Below, in pieces: positions 1-6,682 of a DNA stretch of 13,139 nt; the stretch's first letter is position 1; each line of letters starts with the position of its first letter. This DNA is from CAVVVS01 sp963751355. GTDB lineage: Bacteria; Bacteroidota; Ignavibacteria; Ignavibacteriales; Ignavibacteriaceae. The DNA lies in contig CAVVVS010000097.1 in assembly GCA_963751355.1 (NCBI GenBank), positions 1 to 13,139 on the forward strand, given 5' to 3'. The notes beneath the pieces are model-generated. The model was not told where the DNA came from. It did not search any database and was given only the letters and a program-made list of their open reading frames with translations. The position numbers and the translations under genes are program-made.

Positions 1-290
1 ATTGGCCGGGAAATATTCGTGAACTTGAAAATGTAATTGAACATTGCTTTATACTTTGCAACGGTGAAATGATTCAAGCTGAACATTTACCTAAACGTCT
101 AAAAAGTGCGCAATTTAATAATGATAATAAAAAGATCATACGAAGTAGTAATAATATTTTAGAAACTGAAAGAGATATTATATTATCTGCACTTCAAAAT
201 AATAAATGGAATAGAGCACTGACAGCTAAACAATTAAAAATTAATCCTTCAACTTTATGGCGGAAAATGAAGAAATTGAAAATTATCTAA
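1..290 (+). CDS. Sigma-54-dependent transcriptional activator (bEBP), C-terminal part
   Basis: This is the 3' end of a gene that begins before the window; the first complete codon is at position 3. The reading starts WPGNIRELENVIEHC, the conserved end of the sigma-54 interaction AAA+ domain (the R-finger/sensor II side), followed by an E-x-L-P linker. It then has a C-terminal Fis-type helix-turn-helix (ETERDIILSALQNNKWNRAL, then KINPSTLWRKMKKL). Enhancer-binding proteins of this family use ATP hydrolysis to remodel sigma-54 RNA polymerase and bind DNA through this Fis domain. The kind of signal sensed cannot be told, because the receiver, PAS or GAF part is outside the window. The stop is TAA and nothing in the visible part looks damaged. 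A second, truncated member of the same family lies about 500 bp downstream on the same strand. Confidence 0.9.
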   Translation, partial: WPGNIRELENVIEHCFILCNGEMIQAEHLPKRLKSAQFNNDNKKIIRSSNNILETERDIILSALQNNKWNRALTAKQLKINPSTLWRKMKKLKII

Positions 291-356
291 GATATTAATT
301 ATAATTGCCAAAGAAGAAAGGAAAGAATATTTACGCAGATAAAATTAACTTATAAT

Positions 357-541
357 TTATAACAAATTTACAGTATCCGTCAAATATTGTCTTTGCAGAT
401 GTGAATAAATTTGAGTCGTGCTTAAATCTTCATAAACTAACAGTCCTTTAACCACGTACAGTGAAAATCTCTTTGAACTAATATTGAAGCGAAGGAATGT
501 AGCGATCTGTTGAAATGAATTTTATCATCTAAAGCGCTTGA
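357..541 (-). pseudogene. Tyrosine recombinase (phage integrase/XerC-XerD type), decayed C-terminal fragment
   Basis: Two adjacent minus-strand frames give the end of a tyrosine recombinase. Positions 541-461 read ALDDKIHF..SLHSFASILVQRD, matching the box II region that normally contains H-x-L-R-H-S-F-A. After a frameshift near 458-461, positions 458-357 read YVVKGLLVYEDLSTTQIYSH and end in TAA; the family form would be V-K-E-L-L-G-H-x-D-L-S-T-T-Q-I-Y-S-H, with the nucleophilic Tyr in QIY. The box II Arg is not where it should be (SLH in place of LRH) and the Gly-His of LGH has become Val-Tyr. A TGA lies in frame just upstream, and no N-terminal part is visible. The fragment is therefore dead. 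It lies between two sigma-54 activator genes, the second of which is truncated, so an integrated element probably once disturbed this locus. The family call rests on motif recognition in translation, without a search. Confidence 0.72.
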
Positions 542-638
542 ACAACTATAAATTCAATAAAAGAATAAACTCTATCTAATCACAAATATTCAAAACAAAA
601 AAAAATTTAATAACCGAAATTATCTCCGGAAACAAAAA

Positions 639-719
639 GGGGTACCCCTACCAAGTTTAAAAATTTCTACAAAACTTGTGTGCCGGATCTGGATACCCCG
701 GGGTACACCCATCGATGGG
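639..719. repeat. Cluster of GC-rich perfect palindromes
   Basis: In an otherwise AT-rich spacer three perfect palindromes occur within 81 bp: GGGGTACCCC (639-648), TACCCCGGGGTA (694-705) and CCCATCGATGGG (708-719). The heptamer GGGGTAC is shared by the first two (639-645 and 700-706). Between them is an inverted pair CAAGTTT (652-658) / AAACTTG (672-678). The block lies between the recombinase fragment and the point at 785 where homology of the truncated sigma-54 activator begins. It could be the end or recombination site of a lost element, protein-binding sites, or folded RNA. The sequence does not decide among these. Confidence 0.6.
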
Positions 720-784
720 ACCCACTAAAGATAATTTTTGAAACTTTTTTAAGGACGATTGTTTTTGACTTAATTATTATATAG

Positions 785-1318
785 ATACAGCAAAATAATC
801 ACTTTAGGCAAGATCTTTATTACAGATTAAAAACGCATCAGATAACAATTCCGCCTTTAAGAGAACGCAAAAATGATTTGCCGTATTTAATCGATCATTT
901 TATTGATAAGGCAGCTGAACAATTTAACAAGAAAAGACCTTCGGTTCCGAAGGAACTATATACTTTACTTCGTAATTATTCATTTCCGGGCAATGTACGA
1001 GAATTAGAGGGAATTATATTTGATGCTTTAAGTTTGCATAAATCAGGTATTTTATCGTTAGAATCAGTTAGAAATAAAATCTCAGTTTATGATCATTCTA
1101 ATAATGCGGACAATCAAGATGTAATGCCTATTGAGGAAGATAATGATCTAATTAATTTTCCCGGTAGATTTCCCACGATAAAGGAAGCAGAAGAATCACT
1201 AATAAATGAAGCATTAAAACGAGCAAACGGTAATCAAACAATTGCAGCTGATTTATTAGGATTATCTAGACGAGCTCTAAACAACAGGCTAAGAAGAGCA
1301 AATGATAAAATAAGGTAA
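785..1318 (+). pseudogene. Sigma-54-dependent activator (bEBP), 5'-truncated remnant
   Basis: In-frame homology begins at 785 just after a TAG (782-784). It reads HFRQDLYYRLKTHQ, then IPPLRERKNDLPYLIDHF, then FPGNVRELEGII. These are the second half of the sigma-54 AAA+ domain, from the segment after sensor I to the R-finger region. A Fis-type helix-turn-helix follows (ESLINEALKRANGNQTIAAD, LLGLSRRALNNRLRR). Walker A, the GAFTGA loop, Walker B and any sensory domain are absent, and 300-784 holds no trace of them. The longest start-to-stop reading opens with a TTG at 878, inside the AAA+ domain, so it is not a natural start. A surviving Fis domain could in principle still bind DNA if translated, but no Shine-Dalgarno is evident. 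It is in the same family as the gene at the left edge, though not a close copy. Loss of the 5' part is probably linked to the recombinase relic upstream. Confidence 0.82.
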
Positions 1319-1393
1319 ATGTGCCGAAACTATACGTAGATATTTTATTAAAAAGCGTATCCATTTGTGGAAAATAATTTTAATAGTAAAAGG

Positions 1394-1498
1394 ATGCCAC
1401 ATTTTTTCCTCTTGCAACAATTATGCAATTTAGACTAAGTCTTTATAACATATAAAAATATGAGAATTAAGTTAAATTATTAAGTAATAATGTGGCAT
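1394..1498. repeat. Long-range inverted repeat upstream of the sigma-54-type promoter
   Basis: ATGCCACATT at 1394-1403 recurs as its exact reverse complement AATGTGGCAT at 1489-1498. Between the arms are two smaller palindromes: TTGCA-N7-TGCAA (1412-1428) and AGACT-A-AGTCT (1432-1442). All lie about 75-180 bp upstream of the candidate -24/-12 promoter at 1571-1587, the usual distance range for upstream activating sequences bound by sigma-54 activators. That these are such sites is an inference. The spacer 1319-1570 holds no gene I can recognise. Confidence 0.4.
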
Positions 1499-1570
1499 AT
1501 AGCTTAAATAATTAAGAAATAAAACTAATTATTATGAATAAATAAGGCAATTTTCACAACTTTCCTTTCT

Positions 1571-1587
1571 TTGGCATCAAATTTGTG
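1571..1587 (+). promoter_or_regulatory. Candidate sigma-54 (-24/-12) promoter
   Basis: The sequence TTGGCATCAAATTTGTG fits the RpoN consensus TGGCAC-N5-TTGC in spacing. GG at 1573-1574 is followed ten bases later by GT (1585-1586) where GC is usual, and TTGGCA and TTG are kept. Transcription would begin near 1598, about 28 nt before the ATG at 1626, leaving room for the strong AAAGGAG at 1614-1620. Two genes for sigma-54 activators lie just upstream, which supports the reading. The C-to-T change in the -12 element and the T in place of the last C of TGGCAC lower confidence. Confidence 0.5.
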
Positions 1588-1625
1588 TCTTAATAACTGA
1601 ATTAAAATAAAGTAAAGGAGAGGAA

Positions 1626-2048
1626 ATGAAAATCTTATATTCAATATTTTTATTAGTATTTTATACAATAATTGTTTTTACAGCAAACAGTAATGCACAG
1701 CCGGTAAAAAAGGTTAGTCCGGTAGTAATGGCTAAAAGAGCAATGAAAGTAATTCCCAGTTCGCTCGACAGTAACATACCGGGAATTATTGAATCAACTA
1801 TCTATAATGTAATAGTTGTTAAAAAATATTATCCCTCTGCGGATTTCGATAATATAATTGACAAACTAAATGAAATAGAGAAGGAAAATCCGAGCCCATC
1901 AATTAGGTTTAAAGCGCATTTAGCAAGTATTTATTTGACTTTCGGGAATATTATTGATGTGAAGCCTAAGCATAATGTATTTGAGCATGATTATATTTAT
2001 AGACAAATAGCAAATCAACTTGAGAAAAAATTATTGGTTAGTAGATAA
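1626..2048 (+). CDS. Exported protein of unknown function (140 aa)
   Basis: I do not recognise this protein. It begins with a clear signal peptide: Lys2, a hydrophobic core at about residues 3-20, and a probable signal peptidase I site after Ala24 (NSNA before QPV). The mature part of about 116 residues is soluble-looking, with several predicted amphipathic helices (MAKRAMKVIPSSLDSN, FDNIIDKLNEIEKENP, YIYRQIANQLEKKL). It has no cysteine and no obvious repeat. It is expected in the periplasm or outside the cell. The ATG start is supported by AAAGGAG seven bases upstream and by the signal peptide. It stands alone as a transcription unit, with a sigma-54-type promoter in front and a hairpin terminator about 50 bp after the stop. 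Its likely link to the neighbouring activators is regulatory; its function is unknown. Confidence 0.85.
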   Translation: MKILYSIFLLVFYTIIVFTANSNAQPVKKVSPVVMAKRAMKVIPSSLDSNIPGIIESTIYNVIVVKKYYPSADFDNIIDKLNEIEKENPSPSIRFKAHLASIYLTFGNIIDVKPKHNVFEHDYIYRQIANQLEKKLLVSR

Positions 2049-2092
2049 ATTTTATATTATTATTTTTTCTTAAATTTTGGAGAGAGAAAATT

Positions 2093-2143
2093 ATGGAGAT
2101 GCTATCACAGCGTCTCCTTAGTTTTTTAAAGAAGCCTGCCTAA
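2093..2143 (+). CDS. Possible 16-codon small ORF overlapping the terminator hairpin
   Basis: An ATG at 2093 has GGAGAGAG (2079-2086) six bases upstream, a good ribosome-binding site. It opens a 16-residue reading, MEMLSQRLLSFLKKPA, ended by TAA. The whole hairpin terminator lies inside this reading. Translation would disrupt the hairpin, so it could act as a short leader that couples translation to termination, or it could be accidental. There is no intact gene for 350 bp downstream to be controlled. Confidence that it is translated is low. Confidence 0.25.
   Translation: MEMLSQRLLSFLKKPA
2095..2127 (+). terminator. Rho-independent terminator after the exported protein
   Basis: GGAGATGCT (2095-2103) pairs with AGCGTCTCC (2109-2117) over nine pairs including one T-G wobble, with a 5-base loop ATCAC. 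It is followed by TTAG and six T (2122-2127). It sits about 50 bp after the stop of the 140-aa exported protein and would end its transcript. Confidence 0.7.
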
Positions 2144-2464
2144 ATAATAAATTCACTTAATGGGAAAATTTTCGAGATTGTAAAATAATTTGTGTAAATG
2201 GTATTTAGACTCATAAGAAAGTCTGCAGCCTTTCTTCAAAAATAATAGAAAAATTAGTTCCATAGGAATGCCTTCGGCAAAAGAACAATAGCCCAATTCC
2301 AAATTGGCATAGTCCATTTCTTAGATAAATCTCTGGAGCAATATCATCCATCTCGCTAAATGAAAGATCAATATTATATTTATCTCTCATTATGCGGGAA
2401 TTGTTGATAATAAGTTTGCATTTATTAGTTTTAGTATATATATTATATATGAAAATAATTAATA
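2144..2464. other. Spacer with no recognisable intact gene
   Basis: This stretch carries no gene I can name. On the minus strand a 59-codon open frame runs 2390-2211 (begins MRDKYNIDLSFSEMDDIAPE). A neighbouring frame over about 2305-2140 also reads through (ELGYCSFAEGIPMEL), so it may be a decayed coding remnant with a frameshift, but neither matches a family I know. A short palindrome CCAATT-CCA-AATTGG lies at 2293-2307. The right end (2430-2464) is nearly pure A/T and probably carries promoter elements for abiE that I cannot define. Confidence 0.35.
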
Positions 2465-2486
2465 ATAAACTGCTCGACTAGTTTAT
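2465..2486. promoter_or_regulatory. Candidate AbiEi operator (inverted repeat)
   Basis: A perfect 7-bp inverted repeat, ATAAACT-N8-AGTTTAT, ends 18 bp before the abiEi start codon. Characterised AbiEi antitoxins bind inverted repeats upstream of their own operon and repress it, so this is the obvious candidate for autoregulation. No Shine-Dalgarno is evident before the abiEi ATG, which is common in Bacteroidota-type genomes. Confidence 0.4.
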
Positions 2487-2504
2487 ATAAATTGAAATTC
2501 ATAT

Positions 2505-3269
2505 ATGGATAATATATCAAAAGGAACTAAAATAAACCAGCTAATAAGCAACTGGCCGAAAGGAACATTAAAAACGGTAAGTGAATTGGGAAGATTAGGT
2601 TATACTCCTCAATTATTGAAAGTCTATACAAATTCAAAATGGATAGAGTTAGTTGGTCGCGGAGTGTATAAGCTTTACAATGATACTGTAGGCTGGCAAG
2701 GAGCTTTACTTGCTTTACAAAGGAAGTCGGAAAAAACAAGAATACATGCCGGTGGAAAAACGGCATTAACGTTAAGAGGATATAGTCATTATTTGAGACA
2801 GCATGAAAACAAAGTGTATTTTTTTAGCGACAGAAATGAAAATACTCATGTATGGCTAAAGAAATTCGAGCAAGTGGTCCAAATAAAAAACGAAGTATTT
2901 GATTATGCAAAAGAAGGTTATATCACATTGTTCAATAATGGAAATTTTTATATCGGAATATCTTCAACGGAATTGGCTGCAATGGAAATGCTGTATCTTA
3001 TTCCGCGCGAACAGTCATTTGATGAAGCAATAAAGATTATGGAAGGTTTGGTAACGCTAAGACCAAAGCTAGTTCAACAGTTACTTGAAGAATGCAAATC
3101 AATAAAGGTGAAACGGCTATTTCTATTCATGGCGGAAAAGAATGATCTGCCATGCTTAAAAGAATTGGATTTGGATAGAATAAATCTTGGAAGTGGAAAA
3201 AGAAGTATTGTAAAAAATGGTGTGCTATATAAGAAATTTAATATAACCGTACCGAGAGAATATGCCTGA
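2505..3269 (+). CDS. abiEi: AbiEi family antitoxin of a type IV toxin-antitoxin system
   Basis: The 254-residue protein has the AbiEi layout. An N-terminal winged-helix DNA-binding domain (about residues 15-60) contains TVSELGRLGYTPQLLKVY and WIELVGRGVYKL. A larger C-terminal domain contains the family-typical IHAGGKTALTLRGYSHYL and a later STELAAMEMLYLIP. In this family the N-terminal domain binds operator repeats and the C-terminal part is needed to counter the toxin; toxin and antitoxin do not form a stable complex (type IV). Length is in the usual range. The gene starts with ATG at 2505 and its TGA overlaps the start of the toxin gene by 8 bp, so the two are translationally coupled. No damage is seen. 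The system can act in phage defence by abortive infection and in stabilising mobile DNA. Confidence 0.88.
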   Translation: MDNISKGTKINQLISNWPKGTLKTVSELGRLGYTPQLLKVYTNSKWIELVGRGVYKLYNDTVGWQGALLALQRKSEKTRIHAGGKTALTLRGYSHYLRQHENKVYFFSDRNENTHVWLKKFEQVVQIKNEVFDYAKEGYITLFNNGNFYIGISSTELAAMEMLYLIPREQSFDEAIKIMEGLVTLRPKLVQQLLEECKSIKVKRLFLFMAEKNDLPCLKELDLDRINLGSGKRSIVKNGVLYKKFNITVPREYA

Positions 3270-4182
3270 GAATATATATAAGCGGCAAGCAGAGTTACTT
3301 CTGAAAATATTACCATACATAATGCGTGAGGAGGTCTTTGCGTTGAAAGGTGGCACGGCAATTAATTTCTTTTGGCGGGATTACCCCCGCCTATCCGTGG
3401 ATATAGATTTAGCTTATATTAAAGTACAGGAGCGAGCACTATCTCTTTCGGAAATTAGTGATTGCCTTGCAAGTATCGAAACGAGATTGATGAGAATATT
3501 TCCTACTATTCGTTCGGTTCAAAAAATAGATAAACAATATCATTTAATTCATAGCTTAATTATTTATGAAGCAGTTGCAGTTGTAAAAATTGAAGTCAAT
3601 ACAGTAATAAGAGGCACTGTATTCCCGATTGAAAGCAGGACGCTATGTACTAAAGCGGGAAAAGAATTTGAGTTATCAGTAACTGCTAATACACTATCTT
3701 TAGAAGATCTTTACGGCGGCAAAATATGTGCGGCTTTAGACAGACAGCATCCTCGCGATCTATTTGATATCAAACTACTATTTGATAATGAAGGTCTTAC
3801 CGATAATATTCGCAAAGCATTTATAGTTTATCTTATCAGTCATGGAAGACCGATAGTCGAACTTCTAAATCCAGGGCTCAAAGATATAACTCAAGTATTT
3901 GAAAATGAATTTTCAGGCATGACCGTTGAACAAATAAAAGTTGCAGATTTGATTGATACCAGGGCTGAACTTATAAAGAAGATAAAAACCTCCTTAACCG
4001 AAGACGAAATACGGTTTGTATTATCTTTTAAAAATAAAATGCCTGAATGGGAATTGTTAGGTCTTAAAGATATTAAAGATTTGCCGTCTGTAAAATGGAA
4101 GCTCATGAATATTATTAAGATGAAGCCGGATAAACATAAAGCCGCATACATGAAACTTGAAAAGTATTTGTTGGATTTGTAA
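3262..4182 (+). CDS. abiEii: AbiEii/AbiGii family nucleotidyltransferase toxin
   Basis: The 306-residue product has the full set of AbiEii nucleotidyltransferase motifs. These are KGGTAINFFW (residues 29-38) with DID at 47-49, which binds nucleotide and metal; KIEVN at 109-113 with the further acidic residue Glu111; and GGKICAALDRQHPRDLFDI at about 152-170 with Lys154, Arg165 and Asp166. Known members are pseudo-nucleotidyltransferases whose activity stops growth; related MenT toxins add nucleotides to tRNA. All key residues appear present, so the toxin is predicted active, which fits with an intact antitoxin just upstream. The ATG lies inside the end of abiEi. It is followed by a spacer without a clear terminator. 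A 10-bp direct repeat AATTCTTTAT follows the stop (4186-4195 and 4200-4209), of no known meaning. Confidence 0.9.
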   Translation: MPENIYKRQAELLLKILPYIMREEVFALKGGTAINFFWRDYPRLSVDIDLAYIKVQERALSLSEISDCLASIETRLMRIFPTIRSVQKIDKQYHLIHSLIIYEAVAVVKIEVNTVIRGTVFPIESRTLCTKAGKEFELSVTANTLSLEDLYGGKICAALDRQHPRDLFDIKLLFDNEGLTDNIRKAFIVYLISHGRPIVELLNPGLKDITQVFENEFSGMTVEQIKVADLIDTRAELIKKIKTSLTEDEIRFVLSFKNKMPEWELLGLKDIKDLPSVKWKLMNIIKMKPDKHKAAYMKLEKYLLDL

Positions 4183-4364
4183 AGAAATTCTTTATACGCA
4201 ATTCTTTATGAACCTAGAAATATTGAGATCTGCTCTGATTGTTGTACTTCAGTTTTGAAGTCTGATATCATCAAATATAGCTAGAATACTTTAAGAAATG
4301 AATGAACTTTTTATTATAATTATTAGGGTAAATATATTAATAGGTAGGTGAGATAAATGGGAAG

Positions 4365-4990
4365 TTATTTGAGGGGATTGCGGAATTTCTTCAGTTCATG
4401 CCTCATCAAATCAGTGGTTATATGATGACCCTCAACAATCAGATTCACTAAGTGAGTTTAGTTAGTTAAACCGATATCCTTCATGAGCGGTTCATCTTCA
4501 TTAAAATTTGAACTCTCAAAAACTACAATCTTTAAATGTAAGACAAGTTTGTCTTGCCTTGAAATTACAGTTTGGATAAGTTTATAGTTAATATTAGTTC
4601 CCTTTGGTTTTTCTACCCGAACAACCTATTGGGGTATTGTCGGGGGTCATCAAAAGCAGCCAGTCAGTGCCACTAAAACCTGCCACCTGTTTTGATTGTA
4701 AATGTAGTTTTAGCGATTGAAGATCAAAGAGTCAAATTACCCTCAAGCGTTTATGATTTCCTTAAATATTTTGGGAGATAAATTGCGGTAATTTTCGAGA
4801 GCTGCACGCTGTGTATGTGACGGGAGAGTTGTGCGCTTTATAATAACCCAATAAAAAGAAATCACCTGAGCGATCCAAAACACCCAGCATACTGGTCTGG
4901 CTTTTAATGCGAATAATTTTTCTGTATTTTCTGTTTATCTTTTTAAAAAGTTTTAATCCTGATCGATTTTTAAAAATACACTTAATTTAT
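4365..4990 (-). pseudogene. Decayed coding remnant of unknown family
   Basis: No intact gene lies between abiEii and the T9SS protein. On the minus strand, however, long stretches read like protein rather than AT-rich noise. One frame runs 4990-4594 with stops only at 4762-4764 and 4732-4734 (contains MLGVLDRSGDFFLLGYYKAH and DLQSLKLHLQSKQVAGFSG). A second frame runs 4625-4365 with one TAA at 4458-4460 (contains YKLIQTVISRQDKLVLHLKI and VEGHHITTDLMRHELKKF). The frames join by a shift near 4600-4625. I do not recognise the family. Short readable pieces also exist on the plus strand (for example FEGIAEFLQFMPHQISGYMM, about 4368-4427), so strand is uncertain. Part of the first frame overlaps the possible IS21 end and may be chance. 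Confidence 0.28.
4638..4690 (+). mobile_element. Possible end of an IS21-family element (solo end)
   Basis: The block starts TGTCGGGGGTCATC and contains spaced TGCCAC units at 4668-4673 and 4681-4686 plus a related GCCA at 4659-4662. Read from the minus strand these are TGGC repeats separated by T-rich spacers. IS21-family elements of Bacteroidota have ends of this kind: a TGT start and several subterminal TGGCA-type repeats bound by the transposase. No istA or istB gene and no matching second end occurs in the window, so at most a solo end remains. The call is from remembered pattern only. Confidence 0.3.
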
Positions 4991-5011
4991 ATTTCAACAC
5001 ACTGATTAGTA

Positions 5012-6682
5012 TTATTTCATCAAAAGTAACTTTTTTGCTTGGGTAAAATTCCCTGCTTGAATCCTGTAAATATAAACCCCGCTGGCAAACTTACTTGCAT
5101 TAAAATTAACTTTGTAATTTCCCGGACTTTTTTCTTCATTTACTAATAGAGCAACCTCATTCCCTAAAATGTCAAATACTTTTATGGTTACGAGGTTTGT
5201 TTTAGGAATTGAGTAATTTATTGTTGTACTTGGATTAAACGGATTCGGATAGTTTTGTTCTAAAGAATATTTTTTAGGAACAGAATTTTCTACATTTTTT
5301 ACACCGGTCAGGGTAACTGTAAAACTGTCTACCGAAGCAAATTTGGAACCTTCATAACCGTTATCTATTGCTTGAACCGACCAATAATATTTCCCTGGCT
5401 TTAGATTGCGAACAAACCATGCTGTATCTTCATCAACATTTCCTAATTTTGCAACTTTTCTAAAACCAGTTTTTAGATCAGCCATAGGTGACATTATATT
5501 GCAGCTATCTTTTGATGTTCCGATAAACAAATTATAGCTTAATCCGAGTGAAGGAGTCTGTTCATCCGTTGCCCGGTTCCAGGATAAGTACACAGTTCCT
5601 CCTTCTATACTGGTGTGTAAATTTTGCGGTGCCGTCGGCGGAGTATTATGATTATTAAAATTATTTTTGAAAACAGCAAGTTGTCCGTTTTTAACGCCTA
5701 CCAAATCCAGGTTACCATTACCATTAAAATCGCCCCAGGCGAGGCTACTTAAGACTGATGTAGTACCTAAATCAACCTTAGTAAATATTCCATTGCCGTC
5801 GTTGTGAAAAATTTGACTTCCGATCATTAGGTCTAGTTTACCGTCATTATCGTAATCTCCCCACAATTCTTTTCCGGAAACTTTTATATTAGTATATACC
5901 TCAGTGAAAACTCCCTTTCCATCGTTTCGATATAATTTAGTAAAATAGGCTCTACTACTCGTACTCCATCCTGAAATAATAAAATCAAGATCACCATCAT
6001 TGTCATAATCTCCCCATGCACCTTGTCCGTCTAAACCCATAATTGGAGTTTTAATTTCGGTAAGACTCCAGGCTGAATCAGTTGAAGGGCCATCATTCCT
6101 ATAAAACTGTGTATACAAAGAGACATTCTCTCTCATTCCGATCATAAGCAAATCCATATCACTATCATTATCAATGTCTACCCATGATAATACCGGATTT
6201 TGCATTGGTGGTATATTTAATTTTGTATCTGTAAATATATCATTCCCTTCATTTTTATATAGTCCGGTAACAGTCCACTCATCATATCCCGAAATAAGCA
6301 GATCTACTCTGCCGTCATTATTGAAATCCCCGGGTTCAAAATTGCCTGCAGTAATTTGATAAAAAGGTTCATCAATGATTTTGAATATATTGTTACCTTC
6401 ATTTTTGTATAATTTAGTTAAACCGGATAATGTTGGCTCCGATGTATCTCCCTGGACAATTAAATCCAGTTGATTATCATTATTATAATCCATCCACTTA
6501 GCATTGCCATGAACACCGATTAAAGGAATTTTTTCAAGTGTAAATTTATTATTCACGGAATTACGGTAAATTCTTGAGACTCTAATTTGATTGTTAAATT
6601 GATATCCGGTAACAAGCAAATCTATGTGCCCGTCCGAGTCATAGTCTCCCCAGGAAGCATTAATAAATCCATTCGTTTCCTT
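5012..6682 (-). CDS. FG-GAP/VCBS propeller, Fn3 and type IX secretion sorting domain; C-terminal part of a frameshifted protein
   Basis: The frame is open from 6682 (a TAA precedes it) to a TAA at 5012-5014; the first usable start is a TTG at 6619, inside a repeat, so this is not a natural beginning. It carries seven FG-GAP/VCBS repeats, each with a calcium-binding loop: WGDYDSDGHIDLL, WMDYNNDNQLDLI, PGDFNNDGRVDLL, WVDIDNDSDMDLL, WGDYDNDGDLDFI, WGDYDNDGKLDLM and WGDFNGNGNLDLV, as in a seven-bladed integrin-type propeller. An Fn3-like domain follows (from NTPPTAPQNLHTS). The last 85 residues are a type A Por sorting domain with NYPNPFNPSTTINYSIP, VFDILGNEV and GVYIYRI. The first repeat is cut by the start, and the reading upstream in the other frame continues smoothly into it, so this is the 3' part of the kelch protein gene. 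The product would be exported and released or anchored on the cell surface by T9SS. Confidence 0.88.
   Translation of the reverse strand, partial: KETNGFINASWGDYDSDGHIDLLVTGYQFNNQIRVSRIYRNSVNNKFTLEKIPLIGVHGNAKWMDYNNDNQLDLIVQGDTSEPTLSGLTKLYKNEGNNIFKIIDEPFYQITAGNFEPGDFNNDGRVDLLISGYDEWTVTGLYKNEGNDIFTDTKLNIPPMQNPVLSWVDIDNDSDMDLLMIGMRENVSLYTQFYRNDGPSTDSAWSLTEIKTPIMGLDGQGAWGDYDNDGDLDFIISGWSTSSRAYFTKLYRNDGKGVFTEVYTNIKVSGKELWGDYDNDGKLDLMIGSQIFHNDGNGIFTKVDLGTTSVLSSLAWGDFNGNGNLDLVGVKNGQLAVFKNNFNNHNTPPTAPQNLHTSIEGGTVYLSWNRATDEQTPSLGLSYNLFIGTSKDSCNIMSPMADLKTGFRKVAKLGNVDEDTAWFVRNLKPGKYYWSVQAIDNGYEGSKFASVDSFTVTLTGVKNVENSVPKKYSLEQNYPNPFNPSTTINYSIPKTNLVTIKVFDILGNEVALLVNEEKSPGNYKVNFNASKFASGVYIYRIQAGNFTQAKKLLLMK

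Noticed and set aside
2211..2390. 59-codon minus-strand ORF as a real gene
   Set aside because: It has no ribosome-binding site and no recognisable family, and a neighbouring frame reads equally well, so at best it is a decayed fragment.
4540..4555. AAGACAA-GT-TTGTCTT palindrome as a terminator or operator
   Set aside because: The loop is only two bases, there is no T-run, and no intact gene lies beside it.
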